A DNA stretch of 56,906 nucleotides from Halanaerobiales bacterium (GTDB taxonomy: Bacteria; Bacillota; Halanaerobiia; Halanaerobiales; DTU029), in assembly GCA_022360715.1 (NCBI GenBank), contig JAKSCG010000168.1:1-56906 (forward strand), given 5' to 3'. A program made the position numbers and the translations under genes. The notes under the pieces are model-generated. The model did no database searches. It had not been told where the DNA came from and saw only the letters and a list, made by a program, of their open reading frames with translations. This document shows, one piece after another, positions 45,473-54,513 of the stretch (positions are counted from its first letter, which is position 1; each line of letters starts with the position of its first letter).

Positions 45473-45478
45473 AACTCT

Positions 45479-46069
45479 TCACCTCTTCCTCTGAAAGAAG
45501 TAATATTTAAGTAAGGAAAATCCTGATAGTAATTTTCCGACAAAAAAGATAATCTGATCGGCTTTGCGCAGTCCGTAAGTTTTAAAAAAGGCCTTTCCTC
45601 CGACAGTCAGGGCAGCAATCAATCCAATTACAATTAAACTGACAATAGTTTCGGAACCACCCCACTGACTCACTATCCGCAAAACGATCACAGCTCCCGT
45701 TGCCCCACTAACCGTCCCGCAAATGTCTCCGATGATATCACACATTAAACTGGAAACCCGATCGCCACGTTTTACTAAAAACAAACCCATTTTAGCCCCG
45801 TAAATCTTACGGGCGGCCATCGAATTAAAGGTTTTTTCGTCAGCCACGGTTGCTGCTACTCCCACCATATCACTGATAATTCCAATTAAGATAATCACCA
45901 GCAGGATAAGAATAGATGGCTCCAGGGCAATAAATTCGATTCTGGTCTGTGAACTTAGTGTAACCAATATAGCTATGAAAAATGTAAACAGGGCAATCAA
46001 GAAGCTCCCCTTTAAATTATCCAATAATTTCACCCTTTTTACCCAAACTTTTTTTGGAATAAATATCAT
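45479..46069 (-). CDS. oapA: OLE-associated membrane protein A (OapA)
   Basis: This 196-residue integral membrane protein has about four hydrophobic segments, and the conserved block DMVGVAATVADEKTFNSMAARKIYGAK followed by an FLVKRGDRVSSLMCDIIGDICG stretch shows distant DUF21/CNNM resemblance. OapA proteins of OLE-RNA-containing bacteria have this size and layout and bind OLE RNA at the membrane. It lies next to the proposed OLE RNA and upstream of dxs. The start is unclear: ATG 46069 has no ribosome site, and GTG 46033 (protein VKLLDNLKGSF) looks better by homology. Confidence 0.8.
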   Translation of the reverse strand: MIFIPKKVWVKRVKLLDNLKGSFLIALFTFFIAILVTLSSQTRIEFIALEPSILILLVIILIGIISDMVGVAATVADEKTFNSMAARKIYGAKMGLFLVKRGDRVSSLMCDIIGDICGTVSGATGAVIVLRIVSQWGGSETIVSLIVIGLIAALTVGGKAFFKTYGLRKADQIIFFVGKLLSGFSLLKYYFFQRKR

Positions 46070-46084
46070 TAAAAACAGATGGTG

Positions 46085-46648
46085 ATATAAAAGGTAAATA
46101 TTGCGGCTTAGGTCCAGTAGGTTTTCCCCCGGAATAACCTGCTGTCGCCAGTCAGGCGGTTTCCCTTTAGTACTCCGACTGCACCGTTACCGGCTACAGG
46201 ACTGGATTACCACTTAGACCACACTTTAATCCCAATTATACCCTGGTCTGCCCAGACAGTCTAGAAGATTTCCCTGACAATACATACCCATTTCCTAGCT
46301 TCTTTTGCAGTTCAGGTTTCCAGCAGAAGGAGGTATAACCACCCGGATCCATGGTGTATATACATTACTACTGTCCCCAGAACCACTCAAAGCAGGCTAC
46401 ACTGCACCCATCTTGCAACAAATACAGGTTCACCCTTGTTTCTGTTAAAATGTCAGAAACAGAGCCTCCACGGGAAAGGGGTCAACGCCCACATGCCATT
46501 GTGGATCGCCCCAAACCCTTAACTCCCAGCACCGACCCCCGACTGGGCGTCAGCAGCCGGCACCAGGAACTTCATCGATGTGCCGGTGACGGATTTTTAG
46601 GCCCGCCTTCAGAAATGGAGTATTGACTAGAATACTGCACCATCTGTG
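46085..46648 (-). ncRNA. ole: OLE RNA (ornate, large, extremophilic RNA)
   Basis: About 565 bases between ispA and oapA contain no credible protein gene, are much more GC-rich than other gaps, and carry many helices, for example CCGGCAC (46557-46563) with GTGCCGG (46580-46586), GTTTCTG (46438-46444) with CAGAAAC (46454-46460), and AGGTT (46119-46123) with AACCT (46136-46140). A promoter (TTGAAA-N18-TATAAT) ends at 46655. OLE RNA is known to be about 600 nt, found mainly in extremophilic Firmicutes, adjacent to oapA and within isoprenoid, exonuclease VII and recN operons. Position, size, strand and partner all match. The call is from context and structure, not a model search; ends are approximate. 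Confidence 0.82.
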
Positions 46649-46654
46649 ACCTCT

Positions 46655-46684
46655 ATTATAACACAGGTCAGATCATAGTTTCAA
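46655..46684 (-). promoter_or_regulatory. Sigma-A promoter of OLE RNA
   Basis: TTGAAA (46679-46684), 18 bases, TATAAT (46655-46660) on the minus strand. The -35 begins at the base next to the ispA stop codon, so the RNA can be made separately from the operon transcript. Confidence 0.7.
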
Positions 46685-47569
46685 TTAGGATTGTCTTTTT
46701 ATAATATAATCGGCCAGATCGTTTAGTATTGCTGCTTTTGACCCGAATATCTCCAGGGATTCTTTGGCTAAAGCGGCTGATTTTTCTGCACTTGCTCTGG
46801 CCCCGTTAATCCCCAACAACTGGGGATAAGTCGCTTTATTGAGAACTTTATCGCTCCCGGTTTTCTTGCCCAGTTTTTGTTCATCACCAATTACATCAAG
46901 GAGGTCATCGACAATCTGAAAGGTCAAGCCAAAATGCTCAGAAAATCTTGCCAAAGCGGCAAGCTCCTTTTCCGTCGGTTCAGCACAAAAGGCCCCGGCT
47001 AGGATGGCGCTCCGAAACAGGGCGGCTGTTTTCGCTAAATGGATTTCCTGTAAAGACTCCAACCCGATCTCGCGATTTTCTGCTTCCAGGTCCAGCACCT
47101 GACCACCTACTATCCCGTTATAACCGGCTCCTTCACTAATCAATCCGACCAGTTTGACAATCCTTTCCGCCGGAATCTTTAACTGGCTCAAGAGATGAAA
47201 AGCATAGGTAAGCAGACTATCGCCGGCCAGGATGGCAATCCCGGTCCCATAGACCTTATGATTGGTTAACTTCCCCCGCCGGTAGTCATCATTATCCATA
47301 CTGGGCAGGTCATCATGGATCAGGGAATATGTATGGATCAATTCAATCGCCGCCCCGGCTTTTCCGGCACTATCCAGTTCTCCTTCCAGCAGCTCAGCCA
47401 CTAAAATAGTTAAAATCGGGCGCAACCGTTTACCCCCGGAAAAAAGACTATATTTCATTGCAGATATTAAAGTATCGGCGATCGCATTTTCTTCTATATT
47501 CATTATATCTTGTAGAATAGCATCAATCCTGGCCGCATAATCAGCCAGTATCTGTTTGGTTTTATCCAA
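46685..47569 (-). CDS. ispA: Polyprenyl (farnesyl/geranyl) diphosphate synthase
   Basis: This is a 294-residue trans-prenyltransferase. The first aspartate-rich motif is LIHDDLPSMDNDD near residue 83, with GKRLRPIL before it, and the second is FQIVDDLLDVIGD near residue 218. It makes C15-C20 diphosphates from IPP and DMAPP. A TTG start at 47569 lies just after the xseB stop with GAGGAGG at correct spacing. Confidence 0.93.
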   Translation of the reverse strand: MDKTKQILADYAARIDAILQDIMNIEENAIADTLISAMKYSLFSGGKRLRPILTILVAELLEGELDSAGKAGAAIELIHTYSLIHDDLPSMDNDDYRRGKLTNHKVYGTGIAILAGDSLLTYAFHLLSQLKIPAERIVKLVGLISEGAGYNGIVGGQVLDLEAENREIGLESLQEIHLAKTAALFRSAILAGAFCAEPTEKELAALARFSEHFGLTFQIVDDLLDVIGDEQKLGKKTGSDKVLNKATYPQLLGINGARASAEKSAALAKESLEIFGSKAAILNDLADYIIKRQS

Positions 47570-47809
47570 TTACTGTGCCTCCTCTTCCCGATAAGAAACA
47601 ATTTCGGTAAATTCCCCGTTTTCACTTAAAACCATCTCTATTCTCTGCTCGGCTTTATTTAATTCTTTGTTACAGAACTGTATTAATTTCACCCCATCAG
47701 TAAATTTAGCCAGGGTTTTTTCCAATGATAACCCCCCCGACTCCAGCTCTTCGACAATTCGTTCCAGCCGGTCCAGGGCTTCTTCAAATATTAGTTTCTG
47801 TTCAGCCAT
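47570..47809 (-). CDS. xseB: Exodeoxyribonuclease VII small subunit
   Basis: This 79-residue coiled-coil protein has the XseB pattern FEEALDRLERIVEELESGGLSLEKTLAKFTDGVKL. Start at the Met coded at 47807-47809, nine bases after GGGAGG; an ATG directly adjacent to the ribosome site is too close. It overlaps the xseA stop and forms the XseA1-XseB4-6 nuclease. Confidence 0.93.
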   Translation of the reverse strand: MAEQKLIFEEALDRLERIVEELESGGLSLEKTLAKFTDGVKLIQFCNKELNKAEQRIEMVLSENGEFTEIVSYREEEAQ

Positions 47810-49016
47810 CAAGCTCATCCTCCCTTTTCCCTTCCACCCTGCTCAGGATCTCCCCGTCACTAACCCTGGTTATTAAGAGATCCCCTTGTTCAATCACTGC
47901 AATACTATTGACGATGTTACCGGTTTTACTGGTGATAGTATATCCCCGGCTCAGGGTCTTGAGGGGACTTAAACCTTCTAACTTCCCATTCAAAAATATA
48001 AACTTCTCCCGCTTCTTATTAATTGTTCGCTCCATTGTCAATTCCAGCCGCCTACTCAAATCATCCAGATTCTGGAGCTGAGTAGCCAGGAGTTCCTGGG
48101 GATTTGAAAAAACCCGTCTTCCGGCCAGTGCAGACAGTTTCCCCCGACTGTTTGCTAACTGAAACTGAATTGCGTTAACCAACCGATTATAGATACCGGT
48201 CAAATTTTTCTCCAGTTCCAGTCGGGAAGACAGGGCCAGTTCCGCTGCGGCTGAAGGGGTCGGCGCCCTTAAATCGGCGACAAAATCGGCAATAGTATAG
48301 TCACTTTCATGCCCGACCCCACTGATAATCGGTTTTTGCGAACAAAAAATCGAACGAGCTACCATCTCCTCATTAAAAGGCCAGAGGTCTTCAATTGTTC
48401 CCCCACCCCGGCTAATAATAATCAAATCGATATCAGCCCGTTGATTCAGGTATTCGATTCCCCGGACAATCTGCGAAGCGGCCTGCTCCCCCTGGACCAG
48501 CGAAGGAACTATTAGCATCGATACATTCCGGAAACGACGCCGGGCTACCGCCAGGATATCCCTGATCGCTGCCCCGGTAGGGGACGTAACTACCCCGATC
48601 TTTTGAGGTAACAGGGGGATTGCTTTCTTTTGCTCAACGGCAAAAAGGCCCTCCTGACTCAGCTTCAGCTTTAATTGTTCAAAGGCTAAATAGAGGGCTC
48701 CCTTGCCGGCCGGCTCAAGCTGGTCAATATAAAACTGATAGTTGCCCCGGGGTTGGTAAATCCCCACATAGCCGTGGGCATTTACCGTCATTCCTTCTTC
48801 CAATTCAAACTTCAAATACCGGTTGTTACCCCGAAACATAATCGCACTGATACAGCTATGGTTATCCTTCAAGGTAAAATACATATGACCGGAATTATGG
48901 TGGTGAAAGTTGGATACCTCACCCCTGACCCACAGGTCCTGTAAAATCGGGTCAGCAGCCATCATATTATTGAGATAATCGCTTAGCTCGCTAATCGTAT
49001 ATATTTTGTCATCCAT
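47802..49016 (-). CDS. xseA: Exodeoxyribonuclease VII large subunit
   Basis: This is a 404-residue subunit with an N-terminal OB domain (ISELSDYLNNMM...WVRGEVSNFHHHNSGHMYFTLKD), the catalytic domain with GVVTSPTGAAIRDI, ISRGGGTIEDLWPFNEE and GVGHESDYTIADFVADLRAPTPSAAAE, and a C-terminal coiled coil. Start at 49016, with GGAG upstream; the first Met of the frame at 49031 has a site too close to it. It degrades single-stranded DNA with XseB. Confidence 0.93.
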   Translation of the reverse strand: MDDKIYTISELSDYLNNMMAADPILQDLWVRGEVSNFHHHNSGHMYFTLKDNHSCISAIMFRGNNRYLKFELEEGMTVNAHGYVGIYQPRGNYQFYIDQLEPAGKGALYLAFEQLKLKLSQEGLFAVEQKKAIPLLPQKIGVVTSPTGAAIRDILAVARRRFRNVSMLIVPSLVQGEQAASQIVRGIEYLNQRADIDLIIISRGGGTIEDLWPFNEEMVARSIFCSQKPIISGVGHESDYTIADFVADLRAPTPSAAAELALSSRLELEKNLTGIYNRLVNAIQFQLANSRGKLSALAGRRVFSNPQELLATQLQNLDDLSRRLELTMERTINKKREKFIFLNGKLEGLSPLKTLSRGYTITSKTGNIVNSIAVIEQGDLLITRVSDGEILSRVEGKREDELDG

Positions 49017-49036
49017 CGGCCCCGACTCCATTGCTC

Positions 49037-49891
49037 CTATACTCCATGAATTTTGCGGGCCTTGAGCGTATTTTTCATCAGCAGGGCGATCGTCATCGGA
49101 CCGACTCCACCGGGAACGGGAGTGATATAGCCGGCCCTTGCTTTGGCCCCTTCATATTCCACGTCCCCGACCAGCTTACCATCGACCCGGTTAATCCCTA
49201 CATCAATTACCACCGCTCCCTCTTTGACCATATCTCCCGCGATAAACTGGGCCCGACCAACCGCCGCAATTAACAGATCAGCTTGCCGGGTTTCCCGGGC
49301 CAAATCCTTGGTGCGCGAATGACAGAGCGTGACGGTGGCATGTCTTTCCAGCAGCAAATGGGCAACCGGTTTGCCGACTATATTGCTCCGTCCTACTACT
49401 ACCGCCTTTTTACCCTTTATTTCAATCCCTTCTCGCTCCAGCAGTTCAATAATCCCTAGCGGGGTACAGGCTTCAAATCTTCTTTCCTGGTCCTGTCCGC
49501 TAAATAAACGGCCGGTATTAATCGGGTGGAAACCATCAACATCTTTAGCGGGATCGATCGCTTCAAGAACTACCTTTTGATCAATATGGGCCGGGAGGGG
49601 AAGCTGGACCAGAATCCCGTCCACTTTCCGGTCGGCATTCAAACCGGCAATAATCTGCAGTAGTTCTTCCTGGCTAATCTCGTCAGTTTTTTTAATTACT
49701 TCCGATCTGATTCCAATTTCAGTCGCTGCCCGTTCTTTGAATTTAACATAAGTCTGTGAAGCAGAATTATCCCCCACCAGAATAACGGTTAAACCCGGTT
49801 CACGACCCTCTTCTTTAAAATGGGTTACCTCCTTTTTCAGCTCTGCCCGAATCTGTCCGGCAATCGCCTTTCCATCAATTATCTTGGTCAT
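49037..49891 (-). CDS. folD: Methylenetetrahydrofolate dehydrogenase/cyclohydrolase
   Basis: This 284-residue bifunctional FolD interconverts 5,10-methylene- and 10-formyl-tetrahydrofolate. Conserved are YVKFKERAATEIGI with the catalytic Lys near residue 55, the DGILVQLPLP motif near 96, and the GRSNIVGKPVAHLLL NADP site near 164, plus the PGGVGPMTIALLM end. GGAGG precedes the ATG. Confidence 0.95.
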   Translation of the reverse strand: MTKIIDGKAIAGQIRAELKKEVTHFKEEGREPGLTVILVGDNSASQTYVKFKERAATEIGIRSEVIKKTDEISQEELLQIIAGLNADRKVDGILVQLPLPAHIDQKVVLEAIDPAKDVDGFHPINTGRLFSGQDQERRFEACTPLGIIELLEREGIEIKGKKAVVVGRSNIVGKPVAHLLLERHATVTLCHSRTKDLARETRQADLLIAAVGRAQFIAGDMVKEGAVVIDVGINRVDGKLVGDVEYEGAKARAGYITPVPGGVGPMTIALLMKNTLKARKIHGV

Positions 49892-49894
49892 AAT

Positions 49895-51310
49895 TTAGCC
49901 TCCCTGCTTATTTTCCAAATATTCCTTGATACTCTCAGCAGCTTTTTTACCGGCTCCCATCGCCTCAATAACTGTAGCCGCACCGGTAACAATATCTCCG
50001 CCGGCAAAAACCCCCTCCCGGCTGGTTGCCTGTTTCTGATCAACAATAATCCCACCCCAAGAATGGGTCGCCAGCCTCGCCGTATTCTGCGTTAACAGCG
50101 GATTGGGCGATTGGCCGATCGCTACAATAACCGTATCTACCTCCATCACCCAGTTAGAACCCTCCACCGGGATTGGTCGCCTCCGGCCGGAATCATCTTC
50201 CTGACCCAACTCCATTCGGATACATTCCATTTTGGTGACCCGACCGTCACTACCAAATAATGCAACCGGATTGTTTAATAATTTAAAAATGATCCCCTCT
50301 TCCCGGGCATGTTCGATCTCTTCATCCCGGGCCGGCATTTCCTGTTCGGAACGACGGTAGACAATCACAACTTTTTCTGCTCCTAACCGCTTGGCCGTCC
50401 TGGCCGCATCCATGGCCACATTTCCGGCGCCGACTACTACCACTGTCTGGCCGATCTTGACCGGGGTCTTATATTGCGGAAATTTATAGGCCTTCATTAG
50501 ATTAACCCTGGTTAAAAATTCATTAGCGGAATAAACCCCGTTCAAATCCTCACCGGGAATATTCATAAAACGGGGAAGACCGGCTCCGGCCCCTATAAAG
50601 ATCGCTTGATAACCCTGTTCAAATAGTTCATCAACAGTAATTGATCTGCCAATTACGGCATTAACACAGATCTCCACCCCGAGTTGCTTAATATAATCCA
50701 CTTCCTGATCCAGTATTTTTTTCGGTAGTCGGAATTCCGGAATACCGTAGCGAAGCACCCCACCTGTATCATGTAAGGCTTCGAAAATAGTCACGGCAAA
50801 ACCCGCCCGGGCCAGATCGGCCGCGGCCGTTAATCCGGCCGGACCGGAGCCGACAACTGCGACCCGTTTTCCGGAGAGAGCCGCTCGTTCTTTCCCGCTA
50901 TCCTGCATAGTAATAGTTGCTTGCTCATCCTGTTCAAGCATTTGATCAGCTACATATCTCTCCAGTCGACCGATCGCCACCGGTTCATGCTTTACCCCTA
51001 AAATACAGACCTTTTCACACTGACTCTCCTGGGGACAAACCCGACCACAAATAGCCGGCAAATTATTCTTGCTCTTTAAGATCTGATTTGCCTTGGCTAC
51101 CCCCTCTTCTTTCAGTGCTTTAATAAATTGCGGAATCGGAACACTGACCGGACAGCCGGTAATACAGGGTGATTTCGCACAATGCAAACACCGCTCGGCC
51201 TCCCGAAGGGCTTCTTCCTGATTATAACCATAAGGGACTTCACTAAAATTATTGATCCGCTCAGCCGGTCGTTGGCTACGCATCGGTGTTTTTTTCTTCT
51301 GCAAGGCCAT
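49895..51310 (-). CDS. nfnB: NADH-dependent ferredoxin:NADP+ oxidoreductase subunit B (NfnB) / glutamate synthase-like flavoprotein
   Basis: This 471-residue flavoprotein has N-terminal cysteines for two [4Fe-4S] clusters (CLHCAKSPCITGCPVSVPI; CGRVCPQESQCEKVC), FAD (VAVVGSGPAGLTAAADLARAG) and NADPH sites (VVVVGAGNVAMDAARTAKRLGA), and the C-terminal VFAGGDIVTGAATVIEAMGAGKKAA. This is the GltD-like core of NfnB/SudA. With the next gene encoding an NfnA-type partner, the pair is best read as electron-bifurcating transhydrogenase NfnAB. Confidence 0.88.
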   Translation of the reverse strand: MALQKKKTPMRSQRPAERINNFSEVPYGYNQEEALREAERCLHCAKSPCITGCPVSVPIPQFIKALKEEGVAKANQILKSKNNLPAICGRVCPQESQCEKVCILGVKHEPVAIGRLERYVADQMLEQDEQATITMQDSGKERAALSGKRVAVVGSGPAGLTAAADLARAGFAVTIFEALHDTGGVLRYGIPEFRLPKKILDQEVDYIKQLGVEICVNAVIGRSITVDELFEQGYQAIFIGAGAGLPRFMNIPGEDLNGVYSANEFLTRVNLMKAYKFPQYKTPVKIGQTVVVVGAGNVAMDAARTAKRLGAEKVVIVYRRSEQEMPARDEEIEHAREEGIIFKLLNNPVALFGSDGRVTKMECIRMELGQEDDSGRRRPIPVEGSNWVMEVDTVIVAIGQSPNPLLTQNTARLATHSWGGIIVDQKQATSREGVFAGGDIVTGAATVIEAMGAGKKAAESIKEYLENKQGG

Positions 51311-52134
51311 TATTTATTCACCTCTTTTTCCAGCTGGCAGTGTCCTTCTTCGCCATGGTAGTAATTTAATCGATTGATCAGTCCGTCAAAGTCAACCTGG
51401 TGACCGTCAAAGGCCGGTCCGTCCACACAGGTAAATTTGGTCTTACCACCAACGGTGACACGACAACCACCGCACATACCGGTTCCATCGATCATTAAAG
51501 AATTCAGGCTGACAATTGTCTTGATATGATCGGGCCGGGTTAGCTCAGCGACAGCCTTCATCATTGGTACTGGGCCAATCGCTATCACCAGGTCCACCTC
51601 TTCTTGGGCCAACACATCTTTTAATATATCGGTAACAAAACCGTGATGCCCATAACTGCCATCATCAGTCGTCACATATAATTTATCACTGACTTCAGCC
51701 AGTTCATCCTCCAGAATAATCAGCTCTTTATTCCTGGCACCGGTAATCGCAATAACCTCAGCCCCGGCCTCATAAAACCCCTTTACCTTGGGATAAAGAA
51801 GGGCAGTTCCTGAACCCCCGCCCAGACAGACTACTTTCTTAAAACCCTCCAGTTCCAGATGCTGACCGAGCGGGCCGACAATATCCCGAATAAAGTCTCC
51901 AACCTCCAGTCTTCCCAATAATTCGGTCGTATACCCGACTTCCTGGAAAATAATCGATATGATCCCCGTGTCTCGCTCATAATCGGCAACAGTCAAGGGG
52001 ATCCTCTCTCCTTCTTCATTAACCCGCAGTATAATGAAATTACCAGGTTGTGTCTTGCTGGCAATAAGGGGAGCTTTAACTTTTATCTTCTTAATCCCGG
52101 GTGCTAAAACATCCTTTTCCAGTATTTCATGCAT
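51310..52134 (-). CDS. nfnA: NADH-dependent ferredoxin:NADP+ oxidoreductase subunit A (NfnA), FAD/[2Fe-2S]
   Basis: This 274-residue protein of the ferredoxin-NADP reductase superfamily (PyrK/SudB-type) has an N-terminal FAD-binding barrel (PLTVADYERDTGIISIIFQ), a nucleotide site (VCLGGGSGTALLYPKVKGF), and a C-terminal [2Fe-2S] motif (MCGGCRVTVGGKTKFTCVDGPAFDG). ATG 52134 follows GGAGG by seven bases. Its stop overlaps the nfnB start (TAATG). NfnAB uses NADH and reduced ferredoxin to reduce NADP+. Confidence 0.88.
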   Translation of the reverse strand: MHEILEKDVLAPGIKKIKVKAPLIASKTQPGNFIILRVNEEGERIPLTVADYERDTGIISIIFQEVGYTTELLGRLEVGDFIRDIVGPLGQHLELEGFKKVVCLGGGSGTALLYPKVKGFYEAGAEVIAITGARNKELIILEDELAEVSDKLYVTTDDGSYGHHGFVTDILKDVLAQEEVDLVIAIGPVPMMKAVAELTRPDHIKTIVSLNSLMIDGTGMCGGCRVTVGGKTKFTCVDGPAFDGHQVDFDGLINRLNYYHGEEGHCQLEKEVNK

Positions 52135-52473
52135 AAATAACCCTCCAATTTCTCTTCCAGTTAATATATTATTTTGCCATAGAACTATCCTTAAATAATA
52201 TTCTTTAATATACATTTAAAATCCTGCAAAAACAGCTGATTTTAATCAAATTATTCTGAACCGGAAGGCAATATTCCTCAGTATAAAAGTTCTATCTATA
52301 ATTATAACCATAAAATAAAGAAAAAGCCAGGTCAAGTAACTATTTTACATTATTTTGCTCGAGCAACTCAGCAATATTTTTCTAACTAACTATTGACATA
52401 AAAGCCAATCCATATTATACTATATAAAGGATCGAGAGGGATAACCCTCAAATTAAATATTATCGCTCAAAGT
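52135..52473. other. Intergenic region between nfnA and tRNA-Leu
   Basis: A 339-base divergent gap. The plus-strand tRNA promoter is at 52393-52421. On the minus strand I find no strong promoter for nfnA, only weak TATACT-like hexamers near 52280. No open frame or clear structure otherwise. Confidence 0.6.
52393..52421 (+). promoter_or_regulatory. Promoter of tRNA-Leu
   Basis: TTGACA (52393-52398), 17 bases, TATACT (52416-52421), ending 52 bases before the tRNA. Confidence 0.85.
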
Positions 52474-52560
52474 GCTGAAGTGGCGGAACTGGCAGACGCG
52501 CATGATTCAGGGTCATGTGGACGCAAGTTCGTGAGGGTTCGAATCCCTCCTTCAGCACCA
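52474..52560 (+). tRNA. tRNA-Leu (anticodon CAG)
   Basis: An 87-base class II tRNA with CCA encoded. The acceptor stem GCTGAAG pairs with CTTCAGC, the anticodon stem CATGA/TCATG encloses TTCAGGG, giving anticodon CAG, a long variable arm follows, and GAGGGTTCGAATCCCTC is the T arm. Confidence 0.97.
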
Positions 52561-52570
52561 TTTTTATATC

Positions 52571-52590
52571 AGGCCTCATGGCCTTTTTTT
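52571..52590 (+). terminator. Terminator of tRNA-Leu
   Basis: AGGCC, TCAT loop, GGCCT followed by TTTTTT, 10 bases after the tRNA. Confidence 0.85.
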
Positions 52591-52638
52591 GTTTTGTGAT
52601 TGAGTATCCCGTCCAAATCTTTCTCTTGCTTTCGTATA

Positions 52639-54504
52639 TTAAGTTGCCACGCGATTAACACTTTCGTCTGTCGGTTCACAAATAGCCTGATCACAAACGA
52701 CATTAAGCATCTCACTGTTTTCTAGATTTTCTGTGTACCACTGCGATTGTGAGCGGTATAGCCTGGCATATTCTTTGTTCAATTTCATCAGCTCTCTATG
52801 GTTCCCATCTTCAATGATTTCCCCGTCTTTAAAGACAAGGATTCTATCTACATGAGCAGTAATCCCCAATCGATGCGAGATCAGCAATGTCGTTTTGCCA
52901 CTTGTCATTCTGGAAAAGTTTTCGTATAATCTTGCCTCAGCAATTGGGTCCAAGGATGCTGTTGGTTCATCAAGAATCATAATCTTTGCTTTAGTTCGAA
53001 ACAATGTTCGGGCTAATGCTATCTTTTGCCACTGACCACCGGAAAGGTCATGGGTATTGGAACTAAGCATTCCCAATTCTTCGTCCAGCCCGTTAGGCAG
53101 TTCGGCTATTAGTTCGTCAAGCCCCACCTGCTTGACGAATTGATTCAATTCCTCATCGGAATATATCCTATCTTGATCAGAAATGGTTATATTCTTGCGT
53201 ATTGAAGTATCATACCGCCCGAAATTTTGAAAAACAGCAGAAATTGAACGCCTGGTTTGATTAATATTGTCAAATATATCCCTACCATCAATGGTTATTT
53301 TTCCGTTATCCGGCTGGTAAAAACCACACAACAGATTAATAAAAGTTGTTTTTCCCGACCCGTTTTCTCCCACAATCGCTATGGTTTCCCCATCCTTTAT
53401 TTGTACATTAATATTTTTTAATACGGGCTCGTTGGTATTTGGGTAGGTAAAAGATACTCTTTCATAAGCAATATCCGCTTTGGTAAAGTCTGCTGGCGGA
53501 CCTTCTTCTTTTCTTTCTACCATTTCTTCCAGGCTGAAAAATTCTTTCATGTAATGCACATCATCGGCAATTTGCAAAAAACCAACTAACAAGTTTGTAG
53601 TAGCGGTTTGGAAAGTGCTTGCAAGGTTTAACACCAGCATAAATATCCCAATGCCAATGATAGGGTTTTTATATATTTCAACTGCGGCAACAAATAGTAC
53701 AATGGCAAACACAGCATTCCTAAGAATGTCAGCAATCGAATTATAGATGACATGCTTTTTAGTGAGTTTATTCTTTTTATAAATATATTTACCAGCTATT
53801 TCTTTCCACCTAGCTTTCAAAAAATTAACAATATGCAGATGCCTGACCTCGCTTAACGACTGATCGCTGATACACATTCCATAATAATGGATAACCATTG
53901 CGCCCTCTTTCATCCATTTAATATTCTTCCGATAGAGCTCATCCTTTTGTTTATAAGCCAAGTATGCCGCCGGAACACTAGTAAGCAAGAGAAATAACAC
54001 AATCCATCCGTTCACAATGGATAACGCAATTGTCACACTAATAAATGCGATAATATTATTAATACAACTAAATATCACCTGAACACTATTGGCAACCCGC
54101 CGTCCGCTTTGCTGATCGGTAAAGATAAGTTTATTCCTGAAATTATCGTAATTATCAATATATCGATACTCCACACTGCATGCGCAGTTGATTACGTTTT
54201 GCTTGATATATTCCTGAATTTTCATGTTGTCCTTAGACTTAATGTAATTTTGAATATATCTAAAAACCGTACTGCCAATATATAAAGCGATCAACAAAAC
54301 AATGAATAACAACATGGTTTTCATCTGATTCAGATTCCCTTGTGATACGCTTTGGACTTTATCAGTAACTACACTTAATATATATGCGTTTAATATGGGA
54401 ACTAAGGCAAAACAAATACCGATTAAATCGACTAAAATCGATGCTTTTAATTTTGTCTTAAAGCTAATTCTTAAGGCTTTAAAGACGATTTTAACATTAT
54501 CCAT
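52639..54504 (-). CDS. ABC half-exporter, permease fused to ATPase
   Basis: This is a 621-residue half-transporter. Six membrane segments lie in the first 300 residues (first at 20-45, ASILVDLIGICFALVPILNA), then an ATPase with Walker A VGENGSGKTTF near 375, signature DLSGGQWQKIALARTL near 485, Walker B IMILDEPTASLD and His loop ISHRLG. It forms a heterodimer with the next gene. Type I exporters of this layout move peptides, lipids or drugs; no peptidase C39 domain is present. It starts 78 bases beyond the tRNA-Leu on the opposite strand. Confidence 0.9.
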   Translation of the reverse strand: MDNVKIVFKALRISFKTKLKASILVDLIGICFALVPILNAYILSVVTDKVQSVSQGNLNQMKTMLLFIVLLIALYIGSTVFRYIQNYIKSKDNMKIQEYIKQNVINCACSVEYRYIDNYDNFRNKLIFTDQQSGRRVANSVQVIFSCINNIIAFISVTIALSIVNGWIVLFLLLTSVPAAYLAYKQKDELYRKNIKWMKEGAMVIHYYGMCISDQSLSEVRHLHIVNFLKARWKEIAGKYIYKKNKLTKKHVIYNSIADILRNAVFAIVLFVAAVEIYKNPIIGIGIFMLVLNLASTFQTATTNLLVGFLQIADDVHYMKEFFSLEEMVERKEEGPPADFTKADIAYERVSFTYPNTNEPVLKNINVQIKDGETIAIVGENGSGKTTFINLLCGFYQPDNGKITIDGRDIFDNINQTRRSISAVFQNFGRYDTSIRKNITISDQDRIYSDEELNQFVKQVGLDELIAELPNGLDEELGMLSSNTHDLSGGQWQKIALARTLFRTKAKIMILDEPTASLDPIAEARLYENFSRMTSGKTTLLISHRLGITAHVDRILVFKDGEIIEDGNHRELMKLNKEYARLYRSQSQWYTENLENSEMLNVVCDQAICEPTDESVNRVAT

Positions 54505-54513
54505 ATGCAGACC

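Noticed and set aside
46351..46626. Plus-strand open frame of 91 codons inside the OLE region
   Set aside because: No ribosome site, unnatural composition rich in Pro/His/Arg, and it lies opposite a structured RNA with its own minus-strand promoter.
46085..46648. RNase P RNA, tmRNA or group II intron as alternatives for the structured gap
   Set aside because: I see no RNase P core signature, no tRNA-like ends or tag frame, and no reverse transcriptase or domain V; context fits OLE RNA.
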